Assembly (NCBI GenBank): GCA_033002965.1
Contig: JAURVB010008678.1
Span: 186,001-250,000 of the forward strand
Origin: Piper betle
Taxonomy: Eukaryota > Streptophyta > Magnoliopsida > Piperales > Piperaceae
Direction: 5' to 3'
Length of the DNA stretch: 64,000 nt
Below, in pieces: positions 1 to 10,490 of this stretch. A program made the translations under genes and the position numbers. The notes under the pieces are model-generated. The model was not told the origin of the DNA. It saw nothing but the letters and a program-made list of their open reading frames with translations, and did no database searches. Numbering within the stretch: the first letter of the stretch is position 1; every line of letters starts with the position of its first letter.

Positions 1-190
1 ATACTTAGCCTCCATAACATGCTTATATGGCCATCTGGGCCTCATACTTATATTCTTAAAATTATTCTAGCTCGAGCTGGCGCTAAACGACTCGAGACTG
101 GTAAAAACTGGGCAAACTACAAGCAGGTAAAATCCTGACCCGAAGTTGGGGTCTTACACACTATGGATGGTTTCCATCTATCATTGTTAA

Positions 191-2011
191 TGTAACGACC
201 CGGCCATTTGTCACAACATTGTGGGCCTAGCTGGCCAGGTGTTACTCACAATTAAGTAAATATGACTAACATTTTTATTTAACAAAAACATATATAAGAT
301 CCCACAGTCTTAGACCGTTTCCCAGTAGCCACACTTATTTCTCAAATAAATAATAAAAGGAGTCCTCATATTTATTTTGCTCCATGCCCTGGTTGTCAAT
401 CACCTACTTTCGTATCTGCACACCTGCGGAGGCAATTCCGCGTTAGTGATTACAACACTAAGTAGTATAATAGATAAAACAAATCAAGTACATTCCACTA
501 TTTCCTTATGTTTATTTTAATATGCGGTGGAGCGATTCCGCTATACTCCAAAACAATGCGGAGGAGGTATCCGCTGTGATCCGCACACCCCGGTAGTAGC
601 CCTTTTGTGGGGAGGCTACCACTACCGTCTCCAGTGCCAGTGCCTCGCACACCCCGGCCGTAGTCTTTTTGTGGGGAAGCTATCACTGCACTCAGGTGAT
701 TGCTACGCCCCGTTTGTGGGGAAGCTCTCACTACCAATTCTAGTGCCAATGCCTCGCACACCCCGGCCATAGCCTTTTTATGGGGAGGCTATCACTGCAC
801 TCAGGTGAATGCTACGCCCCGTTTGTGGGGAAGCTCTCACTGCCAACTCTAGTGCCAGTGCCTCACACACCCCGGCCGTAGCCTTTTTATGGGGAGGCTA
901 TCACTGCACTCAGGTGAATGCTATGCCCCATTTGTGGGGAAGCTCTCACTGCCAATTCTAGTGCCAGTGCCTCACACACCCCGGCCGTAGCCTTTTTATG
1001 GGGAGGCTACCACTGCACTCCAGTGCGATGGAGGAATCGCTGTGCCTCGCTCACCCCGGCCGTAGCCTTTTTATGGGGCGGCTATCACTACTCCAAAACA
1101 ATGTCGATGCATTACACAATTTACGCACATAATACCACCCCGTGTCGGACTGAGTCAATTCTTTGACCCTGGTTGCACTTGGTGCATGGTGGTCAAATCT
1201 GGGCTCAGGCCGACCTAGGCTACCAACAAGGAAAGTACGATATTCTACCTATTATACGTACCTGACTTGTGATTTCGTCTGACTGTGACCCGTGAACCCT
1301 AATCTGAATAAGGGCATAAAATTTTTATTTTGCATGATCCTACATGCAACTTACATGACTAATATACTATCAATTTTAAATGATGTAATTAGTTCATGTT
1401 AGTCTTCATTTCTTATTAAATTTTTACCAATTCTAATGATAATTAATTATTAATTATTATTATCCAAATCCCCATTATCTAATTGATAATTTAATTATTA
1501 ACATGTCCATTTACAAAACAACTAAGCAATCGACAAGAACCTCATGCATAAGACGCTGGAGATCTAGCAACTTGGTAGGGCGTCTTCAACAAACCTTGCA
1601 TGCAAGAATCCTAATGGAAACAAATAAGATGAAGGATGAAATACTCACACAGTGATGGGGAGGTCACCTGGGACAGAGATGAGGGATGAAATACTCCCTC
1701 CTCCTGCATATATATACACTTCAACCATTCCCTCCATTAAATTCTCATACCCCATCATCCATTGGTATTTCCTAGGTTCAACGAGCCCCTTCATTAAATT
1801 CTCACACCCTATCATCCATTGGTATTTCCTAGGTTCAACGACCCCTTCATTAAATTCTCACACACCATCATCCATTCATGAATAGGTATTTTCTAGGTGA
1901 CCTTAAGTCGAACCATGACCGGTCGACTTGATAACCAACCATATCGGTTCATCTATATTTATTTCATAATATTTAGGTTCGAGTTTTGTAATAAAAATCA
2001 TGGTTTTTACA
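191..2011 (-). mobile_element. Solo LTR, same family as the gag-only element at 18.6-23.3 kb
   Basis: The segment starts TGTAACGACC and ends TTTTTACA on the plus strand. It is flanked on both sides by the 5-base direct repeat GTTAA (186-190 and 2012-2016). There is no internal region and no second LTR, so this is a solo LTR left by LTR-LTR recombination. It matches both LTRs of the element at 18615-23256 along its length. The sense strand is minus, by comparison with that element's primer-binding site. It contains a 109-base tandem array (about 642-1044) and three 56-57-base repeats starting near 1735, 1792 and 1848. A TATATATA stretch near 1708-1716 would suit a minus-strand promoter. Bases 1-190 to its left show nothing assignable. 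Confidence 0.9.
642..1075. repeat. 109-bp tandem repeat inside the solo LTR
   Basis: Units begin at about 642, 751, 860 and 969, a regular 109-base step, and a shorter 75-base step leads to a last partial unit at 1044. Each unit has CACACCCCGGCCGTAG, a TGTGGGGA or TATGGGGA word and a CTCTAGTGCCAGTGCC-like word. Small ORFs here arise only from repetition. Confidence 0.85.
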
Positions 2012-2913
2012 GTTAAGAATCAAATGATGGATAATATACAAGAGTTTTTAATAGTTGTTTGTCATTGTGGAAGAGATTGGACCTAAAATACTTAGGCTCA
2101 ATTTATGGGAATCTTCCGCTGCAAAGTACTTTAATTTTTTCTCCCTATATTTTAATAGACAATATGTAACTCAATATAGACTGTACATGAAGCTAATATG
2201 AAAAGTATGAGTATTAAAGGTATTTTTGGAATTATAGTAGTATAATTCAAGCGTTCAAAATTTGTCTTTCGTAGTTAATTATATGGCAAGAAAAAAATTA
2301 AATTAGGTGAAATTTGAAATTCAAATTGTTGTGAGAAAATAAAAAGAGGAAAACGATGTATGAGATAATAGGTAGAAGATTTACAATTTTCCTCCCAATC
2401 ATCTTCTCGTTCTCCTTACTCTTCTATTCTCATTCTCTTCGGCTCCTCTAATCTACTCTCTTCCCTCTCCTACATTGTCTCCTAGTGCCCAACTCTTTCC
2501 CTTGTACTCTTAATCCCATGCTCGTGCAAGGTTGCTAATCAGGTAGGCAGGAGCACTTATCAATTGATGAAGATGGTGCTAGAAAATACTTCAAGAGCTT
2601 CAACAATCAGAGACCAAGGCAAAGGAATCCTCCTTGTTCCATATTATCCCTTTCGAACTTTATTCTCCAAAAGTACTTCTTTTTGATATAGTAGATTTTA
2701 CCATTTGAGGACTTCTTATTGTAAATCTTTGAGAGAGTGTTGCCGGTTAACCACCTTTATCTTCCTTTGATTTGTCTTGTTTCCATCATGTGCATTGCAA
2801 TATATTGACCGATGCAAGGTTGGCACACCTCAGCTATTGTGCTATATTTATGACTTTATCTTTTGATTGAAGTCTTCCCTTGTATTAACATGCAAACGCC
2901 TTGAAGGCATCGA
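2012..2913. other. Unassigned AT-rich spacer
   Basis: No gene, terminal repeat or recognisable transposon domain was seen. The sequence is AT-rich apart from a pyrimidine-rich stretch near 2400-2520. Confidence 0.5.
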
Positions 2914-3585
2914 AGTGATAGAGAGCTAACTACACACTTACCAAAAAAGTTAAATCCCCACAATACCAAGACTATTATAAAATTGCAAGTGAACAACTAA
3001 AGCGAAAACAATTTAAACACAATAAGATATAAATAATAAGCACAATAAACAAATAGGCAAGGCAAAAACCAATGCAAATAAAACTAAACAAATAGGTGGT
3101 TTGTTAGTCAGCACAAGATCAAACTCACAAAGTCATTTGCTTTGATGAATCAAACTATTCAAGTTACTAAGTGACCTTGAGCTGTATTCACTTAGCTCCT
3201 TTAAATGAACAAGTCAAACACAAGGGATCTAGGTGAAGCGCGCTAACAAGTAAATCAAATAAGAGAAAGCACACAAAATAGAGATGGAAAGCAAGGAGAT
3301 ACAAGAGATTTTTAAAGAGGTTCCCAACTAGAACTCTTCTCTTCTATACCATCAAATCCTTTAGTTAGATAGATCTTCATAGTTTTACTATGGCAAACCT
3401 ACAAGCAACAAGTTAGGTCTCCTTCACAAGCACCCCTCAAGCGCCAAGGAAGCTTGTACTCTTATTACCATAAGAGCCTCCAGCAAGCCTTCTCCAACAC
3501 TGAGTGCCAAGGTTCCTAGTCAACTAACTCCAAACACCCTTGGAAAAACACCACCTTGAAGCAACACTCCTTAAAGGTCACCTAA
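2914..3585 (-). repeat. Third, truncated LTR-like copy next to the degraded element
   Basis: The left end (TGATAGAGAGCTAACTAC) and the following order of words (small A-rich block, growing AAGCACAATAAAC-like words, TTTAAAGAGGTTCCCAACTAG, CAAGCACCCCTCAAG) parallel the starts of the repeats at 3586 and 8433. It stops where the next copy begins. It is probably a leftover LTR of the same family. Boundaries are approximate. Confidence 0.45.
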
Positions 3586-5161
3586 TGTAGGTAAGAACTA
3601 ACTACAAATTTGTCTCACAAATTGTTAGATCCCTACAATCCTTTTGGCTTTATAAAGATCACAAGATAGACAAATAATGCAAAAATGATTTAAACACTAA
3701 TAACTAATAAACAAGTAAGCACAAAGATAAGTAGGAAAGGCAAGCAAAAAGGATGAACCCAAATGAGAATGTGAGTGTGTGAGGTAGAACAAATTCTATT
3801 CCAAATTGTTACTTGTGTTGATTAACAAGTCAAACCATACAAGTAGTGAGATGAAGTTGAGAATACTTAACTCCCTATAGCATTCAAGTCAAACATAAAG
3901 GAGTTAAGCAAATGTGCAAATCAGGCGAATGCAAAAGAGATAATAGCACACAAGTATGGAAAATAAGAGAGAAAACACAAATAAATTTTTAAAGAAGTTT
4001 TCAACTAGTACTCCTCTCTTCTAGCTCACCAAGTCCTTTGGTGAGTAGGTCTTCATAGCTTTACTAGGTAAAACAACTTGTAACCTTACAAGCAACCAAG
4101 CTCGGCTTCCTTCACTAGCACCCCTCAAATTTCAAGGAAGTTTACATTTCAAACACCCTTGCAACCTTTAACAAGCCTTCCTTCACAAGCACCGAGTGCC
4201 AAGGATTCTAGCTCACCAAAGCTCCAAACACCCTTCAAGCTTTAAAACCTTGAAGCTACACCTTTTCTAAGAATTTTCTCTCCTCAAGGAAGATGCTTCC
4301 TCACACACACTCCCACACCTTGGGAGGTTTATAAGCTATTCAAACACTCTTGAGTTAACCTCTCTTACAAAGAGCTCTCCTTTGTACAATCAAATCACAA
4401 ATAATACAAGCTTATTAGTTTGTTTTTAATTTTGATCCAAGGGAATCTAAGATTCACAACGATGGCAAGAGATGTCTAAGACACACTTCACAAGGCCCTA
4501 TTTATAGGTTTTTCAAACCTCTCTTAAAATATGACCTGTTGGGATTTGAACCTCCCTTTTTGATTTTTCCAATAGATAGTTTTGGTAACTTATTCAGAAT
4601 AATTGGTTATCAAACAAACGACCAAATGTCACTTAAAACAAGCCATGTCAGCTTATGTTGTTGTACCCGTGACCGAAGTCTGTTCAAAGATTTCTCAATT
4701 TTTGATTCTCTACACCACGCCAGCCTTGAGGTTTCCAACCCTGCCTTTGGTTGTCGAACCTCAATTGATCGCCTGTCAAATGATATCCTCAAACTTCACC
4801 AATCTAATGTGAGCTTCCAAACTCCACGATCGATATTTGAAGTATTCTCAAAGATACACTTCAGTAGCCAAATGCACAACCAAAGATATAGTGAACTCTG
4901 ATGTTTCTCGGTTGTTCACTAATCCCTAGGCCTTTAGTTGCCGAACCACTAACTAATGGTCAGCCAAAGGTCAAAACTTCTTCTTCCATTGCTAACCTTG
5001 TGTTTTTGGTTGCTGAAGTTCTGACCGAGGTGTAGCCGAAGTGTCAACCACTCAACACTTCATTTGATTCTTTTTCCTTCAATCTTACAACTTAGTTGCT
5101 TGATTGTTAACTACTTGACTTAGAGTTTTATGATGTTGTCACATCAAAATAAGGTTCAACA
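3586..5161 (-). repeat. 3' LTR of the degraded SIRE-like element
   Basis: It runs from TGTAGGTAAG to TTCAACA on the plus strand. Most of its left 1.25 kb aligns with 8433-9690, including the CTAACTACAAAT start, TTATAAAGATCACAAGAT, and the later AACTTCACCAATCTA word. About ten bases of similarity with the other copy continue left of the TG, so the left border is uncertain. Confidence 0.6.
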
Positions 5162-5176
5162 TTTCCCCCTTTTTGA
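5162..5176 (-). other. Polypurine tract of the degraded element
   Basis: On the minus strand this reads AAAAAGGGGGAAA directly before the LTR start TGTTGAACC. That is the position and composition of the plus-strand primer of an LTR retrotransposon. Confidence 0.7.
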
Positions 5177-5639
5177 TGATGACAACTTTTATGTGTTGTG
5201 AACTCTTTAAGTTGTTGGTGTCAATCCTCATAAAGCATTCTTTTGATCTTGCTTTGATGATCTTCACACTTTAGCTCTTCAAACTCATCCCTTTGAGTCT
5301 ATGCATCTCCATTGTCATATACCTATACAAGAGGTTGGTATGATAGAATGTAAAATGATGTGATGGAATGTTATGCTTCATGCTGCTCATGGCATACAAC
5401 CTATGGCCAATAAGAGATTGTCATCCCTAAATAAGTTTGTCACTCTTATTAATTTTTGAAAAAGTACAAGGTTTTTCAAGGAGATGACTACACTCAACAA
5501 CTCCCCCACATAGGTGCCGACTCGCCCTAGACCTAAGCCCTTACAATTCATCACTCTCCCCCTTTGTCATCTTAAAAAAATATTTAAGCACACAAGGCAA
5601 GAGTTACAAAAGGAGTAGGTCAAGTCTCATCATTATCTC

Positions 5640-6914
5640 CCTCTGTTGGATCTCGTTGTGCAAATGGGGATAGTAGTGGATAGTGGAAGGTGTAGCCATC
5701 AAGAGGGAACTTAAAGTGGGTACTTGTATCACGAATAGTCACTTCATGGTTTCTCATGAAGATATGTTGGTTCCTCCTCATGTCCTCTTGTCTAGGCATA
5801 TCTCCTCCATCCCAAGAGCTATGCTATCCACATAAGTCGAAATTTTGTCCAAAGCAATCCACATGTTCCTTGGTTGAGGCGGTGTGGATTGAGTTGCTTC
5901 TTGTGGTGGTACTAGTGCCTCCTTATCAACACTGATTTCGTGGTTGTCCCAAAAGTTATCATCATCAGCTTTGTTTCCTCGATGTGAATGCACCATTGGT
6001 ATTTTTTATTTTCTCTCAAGTTTAACTTGTTGTATATAGAATTGTAATCCACTGTCTTGAAAAACAGAATAGAGGTGATCCTTTTCTCCATGCCCAAAAT
6101 GGCTCGAAAAAAGAGAGCTGTGAGGAGTCTCCCATATGGTAAGTATGATCTCTTTTGGTTCAAAAACCTCCACATGTGGTTGGGATGAGCAATGGCAAGT
6201 GGATTCTTCTATTGGCAAGGATCCTCTAAGGTGTGAAGGCATAGGACAAGAGCTCACTATGATGGTCAACTTGTGAAAGCATGTTTGTTGCTACTACTTG
6301 TCAAAACACAACATCTTGGTGAGATCCTGAGCTCTCATGGGGTTCATGAGGTTAGTTTCTACATTGACCATGGATCCATTCAATTCTTCCCTTCTTGCAA
6401 ACATAGTGAGATACTCCAATTGCACATTGTCAAAGTAGGTCTTGTCTCTGTTATCTGGAACTCTAGAGAGTCATGCAATGTGCCTCAACCTCAAATAAAA
6501 GTCTTGATTTTTTACTTTGGCCTTGTAGTATCCCTCATTTACTTTCACCAAGGAGTAGTAGAATTAACTAATTTGAGGAAGTACAACCCTCTTTGCCGGT
6601 GTGGACATGAAAACTTTCTCCCAACTTTGTGTTTGCACTAGACCTTGTAATCTACCAAAGTGATAGCCCAAGTCTTCTACATCTACATGATTTTCATAGA
6701 CAATCACCCTCTTATGAAAATCTTCCTTCTTCAACTCCTTCCCGTCGAATGAGAGTCGAGCACTCGGCTCCCTAGGTGTGTTAACATTCCTCTTGGACCT
6801 TGAGGAAGACCTCTCTCCAAAGCTACTATCCATAAGGACTAAAAGAGGCACAATCATCCATAACAAAAGCCATCTTGTTTTGTAGCTCCGAGATGGTTTT
6901 CTTACCATGCTCAT
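5640..6914 (-). pseudogene. Extra-ORF remnant like the plant 'putative transposon protein' domain
   Basis: The best-preserved open part is 6564-6914 (116 residues), with a run VDVEDLGYHFGRLQGLVQ followed by an aromatic-rich stretch. Similar text continues in shifted frames down to about 5780, ending in an acidic, Gln/Pro-containing part. The pattern (a lead-in ENHVDVED, then a phrase about a Trp-containing helix, then FYYSLVKVNEG after a frame break) recalls the plant putative transposon protein domain (PF20167 type) found in some LTR retrotransposons. That assignment is from memory of the pattern and a profile search is needed. Several frameshifts and stops make it non-functional. It lies between the gag remnant and the polypurine tract, where an extra 3' ORF is expected. 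Confidence 0.5.
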
Positions 6915-7939
6915 GTCTCAACCGAATGTGGACAAGTTCTAGACTTGAAAGTGGCTATTGGAAATCCTTTGGCGGTGATTCTTTGGCGGTTAGCGAGGGT
7001 TAGGAAGGTCTAGATAGTGTCGATGATTGTGGTTCAGGCAGGGGGGATCACAAACGATGGTGGTGCAATCGGGAGAACATCAAACGTAACCAAACCTGTT
7101 CGACTATGGCTTCGGTTCATCAAATCAAACAGGGAAGGGCTTCTCAAGCAAGGACTCTAGTAGGTGATGAATCACAGAAACCATCAAGTGCAATAGTGAT
7201 TGCCATCGGCGACTGTCTTAACAATGGAGGCATTCAATTTTGGTTGGGCTAGGGTTTTTAAAAATCTCAACTTCCCTGAATAGTTCAGTCACTGAACTAT
7301 TAACTCATTGTCAACCAAACGACCTTCTTAATTTTATACCCTTGACAAAATGATGATTGGCTAACTGAACTCGTAACCGAACATCAACTAATTGTGGGGA
7401 AAGTGAAATTTGGAGAAAATTTAAGTTTTTCCAAATCCAATCTCCATCGTTTAAATGTTTAGAGTAGCTGAGATAACTATTCTCAAATCTAAATCATGCT
7501 TTTGAAGTCATTCCCCCCTTCAAAACTTAAGAAGAGGTAACAGGATAAAAGTCACATTTTCATTTGTAACTACCAAAGGTTGTTGAAAGAGTTTTACCTA
7601 TTTTTAAAAAATATGATGCCTTTGGTACTTCTCATTTGTCAACCTTCGTCTTGATCTCCTTTTTCACCTTGTAACTTTTTACCATTGGACTTTTTTCCTT
7701 GTATTGGCACTTTCTTGAAGACTTCTTGAATGTTGAGGTATGGTGTCTTATCTTGTTTGAATTTTTTTATGCTTGTTTACACTTTTTCTTCCTTCTTGCA
7801 TCATCCTAGTAACAAGTGAAATCTTGAAGCCCTTGTTCATTTGTGATGATCCTTCCCTTTAACCTCTTCAAAACACTAACTCTAGGACACAGAGATTTTT
7901 CCATTTTGGCAATGTTCTTCTTCTCCTTAGGCACTCATC

Positions 7940-8400
7940 TATGTACTTCATTAGCAATTGCTTCCCTTATCTTACACATGATAGAGACATGTCTCAATTT
8001 TCTACAAGAATGGTAAGATAGAGAAGTAGATGTAGATGGTTGAACACAAAGCCTTCTCTTGAGTGAGAAGTCCTCTTTTGTAGATCTATCCAAATGAGAA
8101 GCTTCAAGGGATTAGTTAATACTCAGAAGCAAGTCTTCCTTTTCTTTGAGAAGCTTAGAGTTCTCTTCCTACTTTCCTTTCAAGTTCCTCCTTCTAACTT
8201 GAGTTGATTTTTCTTTCAACTTAGAGTGAGACCACTTCATTTTCCATAAATGTCACCCTTGGTCTTGTGCCTCCATCTCTAAAGTCATCTTCTTGATAGA
8301 ATTCTCGAGTCCCATACACCTCTAGGCAATTTTGATTGATTCCTCATGTAAAGTTTAAATAGCCTCTTGGAGTTCTTCCTTTTAAGTAGTTAGAAGGTGA
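7940..8400 (-). pseudogene. gag remnant with a broken zinc knuckle
   Basis: On the minus strand, Lys/Glu/Leu-rich, coiled-coil-like stretches interrupted by stops run from about 8400 to 8100. Near 8010-7965 they are followed by SYHSCRKLRHVSIMCKI. This fits C-x2-C-x4-H-x4-C with the first Cys replaced by Tyr, so it is a decayed CCHC nucleocapsid knuckle. The position after the 5' LTR suits gag. Bases 7000-7940 contain only unplaceable, stop-ridden sequence. Confidence 0.5.
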
Positions 8401-8432
8401 GTTCATTTTGTTTCAACTTGAAAGTCGCCTAA

Positions 8433-9690
8433 TGTGGTTAAGAGATAACTACAAATACTTATCACAAATAGTTAGATCCTCAAAATCCTTTAGGCCTTAT
8501 AAAGATCACAAGATTAGACAAATTAAGTGGAAACAATTTAAGCACTAATAACTAATAAGTTAGCACAAAGATAAGTAGGCAAAGCAAATAAAGAGTATGA
8601 ACCCAAGTAAGAATGTGAGTGGGTGAGGCACAACAAGTTTTATTCCAAATTGCTACTTGTGTTGGTGAACAAGTCAAATCATACAAGTAGTGAGATATCC
8701 TAGAACTGGAAAATACATAACTCTCAATATCAATCAAGTGAAACACAAGGGAGTTTAGCAAGTATACAAATCAAGTGAATGCAAAAGAGATTATACACAA
8801 GTAAGGAAAAGAAGAGAAGACACAAATAAATTTTTAAAGAGGTTCCTAACTACTATTCCTTTCTTCTAGCTCACCAAATCGTTTTGTTAGTAGGTTTTCG
8901 TAGCATCACTAGGCAAACAAACTTGTAACCTTACAGGCAACTAGGCTAGGCCTCCTTCACAAGCACTTTTCAAGTGTCAAAGAAGTTTGCATTCCAAACA
9001 CCCTTGGAGCCATTAACAAGTCTTCCTTTACAAGCAACAAGTGCCAAGGACCCTAGCTCACTAAAGCTCCAAACACACTTGAAGGCTTATTTCCTTGAAG
9101 CTACACCTTGTCTAAGCACCTTCTATGCTCAAGAAAGATGCTTCCTCACACACACTCCCAGACCTTGAGAGATTTAGATGCTTCTTAAACATACTTGAGC
9201 TGACTTCTCTTACAAAGAGCTCTCCTTAGTATAATTAAATCACCTATAATACAAGCTAATAGGTAAAGCCTTTCATAACATAAGCTTGTTCTTCCAATTT
9301 TGATTGAAGAAAGTATAGGGTTTACGATAATAGCAAGAGATGTTCAAAACACACTCTCCAAGGCTATATTTATATGTTTTCCAAGCCTCTTCCAAAATAT
9401 GAGCAGTTAGGATTTAAACCATCCCTTTTTGCATTTTTCAGTGACTAGTTTTGTCAACTTTTCCATAACAATCAATTACAGAATAATTGATTGAACGCTA
9501 TTCGAGCATTCACTTAAAACTAGCCATGTTAGCTATGGCTACTAAATTTGCAACAGAAGCTTGATTGAAATTTCCTCAACTTCCATTTCTCTACCCCATG
9601 TCGGCCCTAGAAGTTTCCAATCTTGTCTTCAGCTGCCGAACCTCAAACTTCACCAATCTATTGTGAGCTTCCAAACTCCACGATTGGTTT
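8433..9690 (-). repeat. 5' LTR of the degraded element, truncated
   Basis: The left end TGTGGTTAAGAGATAACTAC parallels 3586 onward, and the similarity persists to the AACTTCACCAATCTA and CTTCCAAACTCCACGAT words near 9650-9680. The remaining 0.3 kb present in the other LTR is missing. It is replaced by plastid-derived sequence. Confidence 0.6.
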
Positions 9691-9702
9691 CTGAATCCAA
9701 AG

Positions 9703-10490
9703 TGCATAGCCATTTACATCAAGCTTAAGCTTCCTTCTTGCATGCTCACTTCCCCAAAAGCACACACCATAATGATGGGTAGAGATCTATTAATAGCATA
9801 CTCGATTAAATGGGTTATTTTCTTGCCTACTACAGATCCCATACTACCCCCCATGAACTGTAAATCCATAACCCCAATTGCTATAGGAATACCATTTAGT
9901 TAGCCCACACCTGTTTGAACGGCCTCTATTAAACCCGTCATCCTTTGATAAGAATCAAGGCAATCTTTATAGGCTTCTTCCTTCGAGTGAAATTCAATAG
10001 GGTCGATAGAAACCATGGCTTCATCCTTAGGATCCCAAGTGCCCAGATAAATCAAAAGTTTGATTCTATCTGAACTACTCATACTATTCGGCCTAAATCA
10101 TATCTTTAAAAATACTTAATTGAAGTTGAAGATTGTAAGCATCATCCCACTAATATATATGATCTACCCTGGTAGGTATTGGATGTGTGACTAACTTGAC
10201 TAACTATCTAATTAGGGGAGGGCATGCAGGGTGGGGAGCGTAGAGGGGGGAAACAAAGAGGGGCTGTCAAGGGGGGGGGGGGTGGGGGAGGAGGGGCTCC
10301 TGTGCCAATTTGATTATTAGTCATTTCTGAACCATTAGCACTCGTTACTGACATTTTCATACCCGTTACTTGTCCCTTCATCAATTGGGTTATCGTCACT
10401 TGATTTATCTCTAATTTGTACACTATCTTCATCTTTATCATAGTTACCCACCAACTCTTTGATAAATTTGGGTGTATAAGCTTAAGCTAA
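9703..10490 (-). pseudogene. accD: Nuclear copy of a plastid accD fragment (NUPT)
   Basis: Minus-strand translation gives [18 protein letters not shown], a [13 protein letters not shown] stretch, a [18 protein letters not shown] stretch, a stop where accD has Gln, then [26 protein letters not shown] and MQEGSLSLM with another stop. These are the core words of the plastid acetyl-CoA carboxylase carboxyltransferase beta subunit, which makes malonyl-CoA for fatty acids. Upstream (about 10300-10470) lies the acidic, variable N-terminal part (a DKDEDSVQIRDKSSDDN-like run), broken by stops. A G-run of about twelve bases near 10270 is not expected in accD. The zinc-finger cysteines before MSSSDRI are not recognisable. 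At least two in-frame stops in the catalytic core and substitutions such as GGARMQEG becoming GEVSMQEG show that it is dead. It abuts the truncated SIRE-like LTR. Confidence 0.9.

Larger units (their letters stand above)
3586..9700 (-). mobile_element. Degraded LTR retrotransposon, SIRE-like organisation
   Basis: Two diverged direct repeats (3586-5161 and 8433-about 9690) flank a 3.3-kb interior. Read on the minus strand the order is: truncated 5' LTR, a Lys/Glu-rich coiled-coil-like gag part, a damaged zinc knuckle, an extra ORF resembling the plant 'putative transposon protein' domain, a polypurine tract, and the 3' LTR starting TGTTGAACC. Copia elements of the SIRE type are known to have a long interior with an extra ORF and a G-rich tract just before TGTTGA; assigning this copy to them is inference. 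No protease, reverse transcriptase or integrase is recognisable. The 5' LTR is cut off at the accD fragment, so no target-site duplication can be checked. Confidence 0.6.

Noticed and set aside
642..1075. A CRISPR-like array
   Set aside because: Units of 109 bases are repeated throughout with no unique spacers, in a plant LTR.
498..1166. Small frames with repeated 'AFLWGGYHY' phrases
   Set aside because: They are read from the 109-base tandem repeat of an LTR, not from a conserved peptide family. The same is true at 18935-19259 and 22041-22460.
9900..10082. A functional nuclear accD transferred from the plastid
   Set aside because: Stops in the catalytic core, lost zinc-finger region, no transit peptide and no introns show a dead fragment.
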